A DNA stretch of 9,172 nucleotides. It comes from Bacteroidota bacterium. Lineage in GTDB: Bacteria; Bacteroidota; Bacteroidia; B-17B0; Aurantibacillaceae. Position numbers and translations under genes: made by a program. A model generated the notes under the pieces. The model was not told the DNA's origin. It saw only the letters and a list, made by a program, of their open reading frames with translations, and ran no database searches. Where the stretch lies: NCBI GenBank assembly GCA_023433205.1, contig JAEZDS010000027.1, positions 1 through 9,172 of the forward strand. Reading direction: 5' to 3'. Position 1 is the first letter of the stretch. The number at the start of each line of letters is the position of its first letter. Below are positions 1 to 4,541 of the stretch, piece after piece.

Positions 1-366
1 AAAATAGGCTTCATACGACACCTCCCAGGAAATTCCCTTGAACTTTATTACGCGGTTATAATCGTCAATTGCGCCCCGGTAATCAAGCAACTTGGCTTTT
101 GCGTGTCCGCGATTCATGTATGCCATCACCATTGATGAATCACTTCTGATGGCTTTGGAATACCATTTTACGGCCTCAACAAAATCTCCAGACTCGAATT
201 TCTGCAGCCCACGTTCAAAAAAAACCCTGGCAGAGTCGCCGTTCTGCAGATAACCTGCCTTTAAAACAGGAGCTGCTCCAATCTGAAGCAGTACAAAAAT
301 AATAAGTCCTACCGCCAGCTGTCTGCACCGTGATCCCGAACAATTATCAGAGGTATTGCCCATCAT
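1..366 (-). CDS. TPR-repeat protein with N-terminal hydrophobic segment, 3' end outside window
   Basis: An open frame of 122 codons starts at 366 and runs without a stop off the left edge, so only the N-terminal part is visible. Residues 1-16 are polar and rich in Cys and Arg. Residues 17-35 are hydrophobic (around GLIIFVLLQIG) and could be a signal peptide or a membrane anchor. From about residue 45, two tetratricopeptide repeats follow (roughly 45-78 and 79-112), with the expected G/A/Y pattern in AVKWYSKAI and AIDDYNRVI. TPRs are protein-binding scaffolds; a periplasmic or membrane-tethered adaptor is an inference. The start overlaps the stop of the upstream receiver gene by one base (TGATG), and there is no Shine-Dalgarno sequence, so translation probably depends on reinitiation. 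Two consecutive ATG codons (366..364 and 363..361) are possible starts. The domains after residue 122 are unknown; the gene may encode a longer TPR protein carrying an effector or kinase module. Confidence 0.85.
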   Translation of the reverse strand, partial: MMGNTSDNCSGSRCRQLAVGLIIFVLLQIGAAPVLKAGYLQNGDSARVFFERGLQKFESGDFVEAVKWYSKAIRSDSSMVMAYMNRGHAKAKLLDYRGAIDDYNRVIKFKGISWEVSYEAYF

Positions 367-368
367 CA
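366..368 (-). promoter_or_regulatory. Stop-start overlap (TGATG) coupling receiver and TPR genes
   Basis: The TGA stop of the receiver gene (368..366) shares its final A with the ATG of the TPR gene (366..364). There is no purine-rich ribosome site before the second ATG. Such overlaps usually mean that the downstream gene is translated by ribosomes finishing the upstream one, which gives related amounts of the two proteins. The overlap itself is read directly; the coupling is inferred. Confidence 0.75.
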
Positions 369-851
369 ATAATAATAAGCACTGATGGAAAGAATTATCA
401 GTATAAGCAGTGCCAGGTACAACTTCCTTTTTAGCCAGGGCCTGCGTGACTTTCTTTTTTGCTGTTCCTCTTCTTTGTTCTTTATAAAATCCTCGATCTT
501 GTCAATCACCTTTTTCTCTTCCGAACCGTCTTTTATCACATAGTCGGTCGCGCCGGCGTTCAGAAATTCTGCAGGCAATTTCTTGTCTTCTTCGCTCAGA
601 AGTATAATAACATAAGCCGCAGGCAGCTGCTCCTTTATCTCAAGGAGTGTCTCGTAGCCGTTCATGCCGGGCAGAGAATAATCAAGAATGATAAGATCGG
701 GATTGATATGTAAATTTTTCAGGCAGTCTTCGCCACACTGAAAATCGAGAAAACGGAAGCTGATGTTCTTCGAAAAAATGTAATCGATCAATTTTACAAA
801 GAGCCTGCAATTTTCAACAATAAAAATGTGTAAGGGTACTTTTGTCTCCAT
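366..851 (-). CDS. Single receiver (REC) domain protein with C-terminal membrane anchor
   Basis: This 161-residue protein is one CheY-like receiver domain (about 7-124) with no DNA-binding or enzymatic output domain. Visible receiver features are the phospho-acceptor D57 in IILDYSLPGMNG, S86 at the Thr/Ser switch position and K107 in YVIKD. The acidic pocket after strand 1 reads V-E13-N14 where most receivers have two acidic residues, so Mg2+ binding may be weaker. A basic and glutamate-rich linker (about 125-143, including KNKEEEQQKRKSRR) leads into a hydrophobic helix at about 144-158 that ends in three Tyr. That is the layout of a C-terminal tail anchor with the receiver in the cytoplasm. 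Phosphorylation by a kinase would presumably act through protein contacts at the membrane. The coupled downstream TPR protein is the obvious candidate partner (inference). The ATG at 851 lacks a Shine-Dalgarno sequence, but the receiver fold begins at once after it, so the start is well placed. Confidence 0.88.
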   Translation of the reverse strand: METKVPLHIFIVENCRLFVKLIDYIFSKNISFRFLDFQCGEDCLKNLHINPDLIILDYSLPGMNGYETLLEIKEQLPAAYVIILLSEEDKKLPAEFLNAGATDYVIKDGSEEKKVIDKIEDFIKNKEEEQQKRKSRRPWLKRKLYLALLILIILSISAYYY

Positions 852-1046
852 TATAGTGCTTTAGGGTAAAGTTAAAACAGTACAGCCGGCCACAGCCGGA
901 TATTCGATCACACCCCTGTTTGCATCGCTGAACGGCCGGGCTTTGCGGCCTGTCTGTGAGCTGATGTCCATCGGGTACTGATGAATCAAAAGACAAAATC
1001 CGGAAGAGAGCCTGACAGGAAAACTCCGTGGATCATTATCGACCCG
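852..1046 (-). other. Intergenic leader region of the receiver-TPR unit
   Basis: No convincing gene lies here. Reading toward the receiver gene there are two short GC-rich inverted repeats: GGCCG/CGGCC (arms 934-938 and 946-950, 7-nt loop) and CCGGC/GCCGG (arms 886-890 and 895-899, loop of 4). Neither is followed by a T-run. TAACTTTA at 874..867 resembles the Bacteroidota -7 element TAnnTTTG in seven of eight positions. It lies about 15 nt before the ATG, but I see no good -33 partner, so it is only a weak promoter candidate. Because a terminator closes the preceding gene at 1047..1077, a promoter for the receiver gene should lie in this stretch. Confidence 0.35.
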
Positions 1047-1077
1047 AAAATCAAAAAGGACCACCCATGTGGCCCTT
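1047..1077 (-). terminator. Intrinsic terminator of the glucoamylase operon
   Basis: On the minus strand a 9-bp stem, AAGGGCCAC pairing with GTGGTCCTT (arms 1077-1069 and 1064-1056, one G-U pair), closes a four-base loop ATGG. Five T follow directly, overlapping the end of the stem, and then GATTTT. The hairpin starts about 23 nt after the stop codon of the GH15 gene. Stem, tight loop and T-run are all present in the right order and strand, which makes this the clearest regulatory element in the window. Confidence 0.85.
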
Positions 1078-1099
1078 ATTTATCTTTTTCTTTTTCAGA

Positions 1100-3601
1100 T
1101 CAGGAAGGAAGAAATACCTTGATCTTATCGCGATCAGGTAGTGCCTGCTCTTCCTGCCGCTGCTTTTTTTTATCTTTTTCTATAGTAAGTCTGAAATTCC
1201 TGCCTTCTTCGGTACCTGATTCATGCCAGAAGAAGGTGAATTCAAAGGATTGCTCATGATCGAAGGCCGAAGTTGGGATATCGGCAAAGAACACGCCCAG
1301 TCCTGAATCAAGTGTTACCACTTCATTGCTGGTTTCCCAGTTATCAGTGCTCCATTTAACAGTGGCACAGGCGAGCGTGTGTACACGCAGATCACGACCC
1401 TTGGGAATGTATTTGTAAGTGCTCTTAAAACTCCAGATAAAGCGGTTCGATTCAACTTTATTGATGAGGTAACGCTGTTCTACCTGCTGAGGCATATCAA
1501 ACACACGTTTTGCTTTAATAGAGCGGCAAAGTTTTATGTATTCTGAATGTGCCCAGGCCAGTGGCATAGCGCCTCCCGTAGGTTTTCCGTAAAAAAGCCC
1601 GAGCTCAGGGATGTCGTCCGAATCCCAAACCTGTTCAGGGAACAGACCGGTTTCATTCGCATAGTTCTCAAAAGTCTTAAGCAATTTTTCGGCATTTGCA
1701 ATGTTGCCTGCTGCCACCTCGTAATGACCACGCTCACCTGTTAACAAAGGCCAGGGACGACCAATTCCTGTGAACTTAAATGGTTTTCCATCAACGGTCT
1801 CACCATAGCCGTCGCGGTTATACCTGTACCATACAGGGCCGTACTGAGGATGATCCATTTTAAGTGTGGCGTCGATCACCTTAATGGTATTTAATATTCT
1901 TGGATCGTCGGCAGAACGTAAACCAAAACGAACGAGTGCAAGTGCGTCCGGGCTCACCATCTCACTGGCAGGACAGATATTCTCACCACGCGGACGGTTA
2001 GAGATGGTAAGTAATCCGTTTCCATGCTCGTCGTCGAAACTTTCCTGTCCGTTAATCCTTACATAATAGCCATCAACACCGACAAAACGTGCAAGGTCTG
2101 ATCCTTCAACGTAGGTCCAGCGTTCAATACATGAGTTCCATGAATCAGCTGTCTCTCTCAGGAACTCAGCGACCTGAGGCTCGTTGTTATGTTCTGCATA
2201 ATCGGCAGCGATAAGCAGCGCTGCTATCTCCACAGCAAGTGTAAAGGTAGAATAACCGGCATTCTCTTCCCAGCGATCCTGGTTTGTCATTGGTCCGTTC
2301 GCCACCAGGAAGCTTGCGGCCTTTCTCATCATTGGCCAGAAGTGCTTAAGATCGTTCTCGGTGAGCGGCGATTCGCGGTTAACAAGGTCAACAAGCATAA
2401 TAGGCAGTGCAGTCTGGTCCATCTGAATACCATTCCAGTAGGGCTCTCCATCCAGCCACATGTTCTGCATCCAGTGCCCGTCGCCTTCCTGTGTTACCAT
2501 CAGGTAATTAAGAACGCGGCGTGCATCTTCAAAAGCACGGGCTGCGAGTAGTCCGCCGGCAGTTTGCACCATATCACGGGGCCATACCAGGTGGTAGCCT
2601 CCAAGATCAACATCACCTTTATCAAAACCCCAGGGAATAGAGAGGCTGGCGATCAGTCCGCCGGGATGCCTTTTGGACTCATGTACCCTGAGCATGGTGG
2701 CGCTGATATTAAAATATTTGGGCGCGAGGCTGCGTTTGGAGCTGTTGTCGAACACGTAAAGTTTTTTCTGCCACTTGTGCCATTCCTGTATGAACTGCGC
2801 TTTACAGGTGTCGAAGTTCTCAAACAAGGCTGCTCTTGCGCGCATTCCAGCTTCTTCAGCGTCGCGCCCGAAACCCAGTGAAAGCACGAAGGTATTGTTG
2901 GGACATTCCTCCAGGTTTATCTCGCCGGTAAGCGCCGTGTTGCCATTCTCAGCCTTCTGAAACTCCCACATCATCTGTTTGTGTTTTTCAAGATCCTGCC
3001 AGCCATCGGATGTTCCGACAAAACCGGCTGAGCTCTTTTTCCAGGGCACTGAACAGGCAAATGCCAGAGCAGCGTCGCCACGACGGGCAAACAGCATCGG
3101 CACACCCTTGTAATCTCCAATCCACGCAGTATTACCTGCTCCGGAGTTGCCCAGGTGAGGCGCTATAATTGCATATAACCTGAAGTCTTTTCTCTTCCTG
3201 TTGGTAGGAAAGAACTGTACACGCTGAAGCAGCGCATCGCGCGACGGATCAGAGATGATCTCCTTCTCAAGGCGATAATAATGATAGTTGCATGAATTAG
3301 TGATATGATAGCCGGGAACATTCTTGGCTATGTGTTTTATGTGATGAGAAGTATCCCGCTTTTCGTCGGAGAAAAATTCCTTTCCATCGGTAACAATAAA
3401 ACTCATGTCACGGGTGCAGGCCTGATCAACCTGCGGGTAATAGATCTCATTCAGTATCCCCTGTCCTATTGAATACCACACCTTGCTTTTAGCATTGTAA
3501 GCGGTGCCAACGCCACTTTTGGCGCTGGAGGTCCAGCTCGCTTCAATACCCGGCCACCCAAAGGCGAACTCCTCACGCTTTTGCATATCTCTTTCTTCCA
3601 T
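1100..3601 (-). CDS. Glycoside hydrolase family 15 protein (glucoamylase-like)
   Basis: The 833-residue product fits the bacterial glucoamylase layout: an N-terminal beta-sandwich domain (about 15-280), an (alpha/alpha)6 catalytic barrel (about 295-690) and an extra C-terminal region. Family motifs include GGYHLVWPRDM (334-344), DGHWMQNMWLDGEPYWNG (374-391) and GIGRPWPLLTGERG (612-625). The likely catalytic pair is E445 in DRWEEN (general acid) and E656 in FPEQVWD (general base), by analogy with characterised GH15 enzymes. The family releases glucose by inverting hydrolysis from the non-reducing ends of alpha-glucans; some members act on dextran or trehalose, so the exact substrate is open. 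There is no signal peptide, so a cytoplasmic role on glycogen or imported maltooligosaccharides is likelier than secretion. Residues about 725-806 look like a separate beta-sandwich (ATVKWSTDNWETSNE, then FEFTFFWHESGTEEG), with a weak resemblance to starch-binding domains, followed by a charged tail. M6 (3586) follows a purine-rich stretch and is an alternative start. The gene lies 37 nt after the secreted jelly-roll gene and probably shares its transcript. Confidence 0.93.
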   Translation of the reverse strand: MEERDMQKREEFAFGWPGIEASWTSSAKSGVGTAYNAKSKVWYSIGQGILNEIYYPQVDQACTRDMSFIVTDGKEFFSDEKRDTSHHIKHIAKNVPGYHITNSCNYHYYRLEKEIISDPSRDALLQRVQFFPTNRKRKDFRLYAIIAPHLGNSGAGNTAWIGDYKGVPMLFARRGDAALAFACSVPWKKSSAGFVGTSDGWQDLEKHKQMMWEFQKAENGNTALTGEINLEECPNNTFVLSLGFGRDAEEAGMRARAALFENFDTCKAQFIQEWHKWQKKLYVFDNSSKRSLAPKYFNISATMLRVHESKRHPGGLIASLSIPWGFDKGDVDLGGYHLVWPRDMVQTAGGLLAARAFEDARRVLNYLMVTQEGDGHWMQNMWLDGEPYWNGIQMDQTALPIMLVDLVNRESPLTENDLKHFWPMMRKAASFLVANGPMTNQDRWEENAGYSTFTLAVEIAALLIAADYAEHNNEPQVAEFLRETADSWNSCIERWTYVEGSDLARFVGVDGYYVRINGQESFDDEHGNGLLTISNRPRGENICPASEMVSPDALALVRFGLRSADDPRILNTIKVIDATLKMDHPQYGPVWYRYNRDGYGETVDGKPFKFTGIGRPWPLLTGERGHYEVAAGNIANAEKLLKTFENYANETGLFPEQVWDSDDIPELGLFYGKPTGGAMPLAWAHSEYIKLCRSIKAKRVFDMPQQVEQRYLINKVESNRFIWSFKSTYKYIPKGRDLRVHTLACATVKWSTDNWETSNEVVTLDSGLGVFFADIPTSAFDHEQSFEFTFFWHESGTEEGRNFRLTIEKDKKKQRQEEQALPDRDKIKVFLPS

Positions 3602-3638
3602 TTCTACAATTTAAATTATTCACCCTGCCTTTAACAGA

Positions 3639-4370
3639 TTATTTTCCTTTTTTCTTCTCGGTTTTTTTGCCAAGCACTTTGCTTTTTTCTTTTGTTTTTC
3701 CCTGTTTTTCATCTGCAGGTTTTACATTGTTGTCAGGAGAGGCCGCCGGAGCATTCCCTCCCAGAGCCGGCCCGGTGAGGTCATCGAAATAATAAGCGTC
3801 GCTGGTTGACGAATTCGGATTAAAAAGTAAAACTATCTGATCAATCTGATCGGCCGATGTTTCGCTTCCCTGAGGGACCTGTGAAAACTTGAATTCAAGT
3901 TCTTCCCATTCATTGGTGATTGAGGTGTATGCCTGATACTGACTGTGTGTACCGGCAGGATAATCGTTGTTACCACGTCTGCTGCCAAGTAAAACTTCAA
4001 CCAGGGTGCCCGGAGGGGCTGTAGTGTAAACTTTCATTTTAAGGCGCGGAGGAATACCCTCGTAGGTGGCGTATTTTTCAACGCCTGAAAGGTTCCGGTT
4101 CAGGCTCATCTTAATATTTGCAAATTTTTTGCTGCCATCGCGCACGTACATGGCGCAGGTGGAAGAATTATTAACATCATTGGTGGCCGGATTCTTTGCC
4201 GCGCTGTCGAGCACACCAAACTTTTCACTGTAATGAATCACCTTGCCGCCTTCAAAGTCATCATACACCTGCTGAGCAAGAACATAATGTGACTGAAACG
4301 AACAAATGGTAAAAAGCAGTGCAAGAAAAAAGAAATTTCCATTTACTGCCTGATAGTTGGGTTTTTTCAT
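3639..4370 (-). CDS. Secreted jelly-roll (carbohydrate-binding-like) protein with Lys-rich tail
   Basis: I do not recognise a named family for this 243-residue protein. It begins with a clear signal peptide: two Lys near the start, a hydrophobic stretch at 13-32 and a likely cleavage site after VLA (32/33). There is no lipobox Cys in the +1 position, so it is probably not a lipoprotein. The mature part (33-202) opens with YDDFEGG and closes with AYYFDDLTG. That is the pattern of jelly-roll modules related to carbohydrate-binding modules, in which first- and last-strand acidic residues often hold a structural calcium. Aromatic residues in the centre (QYQAYTSITNEWEELEF, 144-160) fit such a fold. 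A low-complexity linker (about 203-216) leads to a very basic tail with 12 Lys in the last 27 residues. Binding of a polysaccharide outside the cytoplasm is an inference from fold and neighbour: the next gene is a GH15 alpha-glucan hydrolase, 37 nt downstream. Confidence 0.85.
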   Translation of the reverse strand: MKKPNYQAVNGNFFFLALLFTICSFQSHYVLAQQVYDDFEGGKVIHYSEKFGVLDSAAKNPATNDVNNSSTCAMYVRDGSKKFANIKMSLNRNLSGVEKYATYEGIPPRLKMKVYTTAPPGTLVEVLLGSRRGNNDYPAGTHSQYQAYTSITNEWEELEFKFSQVPQGSETSADQIDQIVLLFNPNSSTSDAYYFDDLTGPALGGNAPAASPDNNVKPADEKQGKTKEKSKVLGKKTEKKKGK

Positions 4371-4396
4371 CTCTGAATCTGATTATCGTTATGTTA

Positions 4397-4404
4397 CAAA
4401 TCTA
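4397..4404 (-). promoter_or_regulatory. Candidate Bacteroidota -7 element (TAGATTTG)
   Basis: On the minus strand, TAGATTTG matches the Bacteroidota sigma-70-type -7 consensus TAnnTTTG exactly and lies 26 nt upstream of the ATG at 4370. A TTTG sits 14 nt further upstream (4422..4419), closer than the usual -33 spacing, so the upstream half is weak. The predicted transcript would start around 4390 and cover the jelly-roll and GH15 genes. The position, between the end of the kinase operon and the start of a new unit, supports the call. Confidence 0.5.
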
Positions 4405-4442
4405 GTGTCTAACTCACTCAAATAATGAACTTATTCGGTAAT

Positions 4443-4501
4443 AAGCAGTTTTCAATCGCCAGAACTGCTTTATGGTCGCTCAGTTCCGGGTGCCGCCACC
4501 C
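4443..4501 (-). repeat. Two inverted repeats after the kinase operon, possible transcript end
   Basis: Downstream of the 917-residue kinase stop there is first a GC-rich hairpin on the minus strand, GGGTG-GCGG-CACCC (4501..4488). It is followed by an exact 8-bp inverted repeat, AAGCAGTT and AACTGCTT, separated by 12 nt (arms 4470-4463 and 4450-4443). Neither hairpin is followed by a proper T-run, so this is a weak terminator at best. The repeats could instead be mRNA 3'-end stabilisers or a binding site for a regulator of the next gene. Confidence 0.35.
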
Positions 4502-4541
4502 ATCACCGGGTATCATAGGAAATCCTGCCATCTGATAGCGC

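Noticed and set aside
867..874. TAACTTTA as a firm promoter for the receiver gene
   Set aside because: It matches seven of eight positions of TAnnTTTG, but no -33 TTG lies at a proper distance and the leader would be only about 10 nt; I kept it only as a note in the intergenic entry.
886..950. GC-rich inverted repeats as a riboswitch or small RNA
   Set aside because: The stems are only 5 bp, are not followed by a T-run, and no known riboswitch core can be recognised.
861..1064. 67-codon minus-strand frame between the terminator and the receiver gene
   Set aside because: It begins inside the terminator stem, has no ribosome site, shows no recognisable motif and competes with another overlapping frame (814..996). 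It is best read as chance.
2189..2551. 120-codon plus-strand frame opposite the GH15 gene
   Set aside because: It is antisense to the conserved catalytic core, without a plausible start context or protein motif.
3602..3638. Separate promoter or terminator between the jelly-roll and GH15 genes
   Set aside because: The 37-nt gap is AT-rich but has no TAnnTTTG element and no hairpin with a T-run; co-transcription is simpler.
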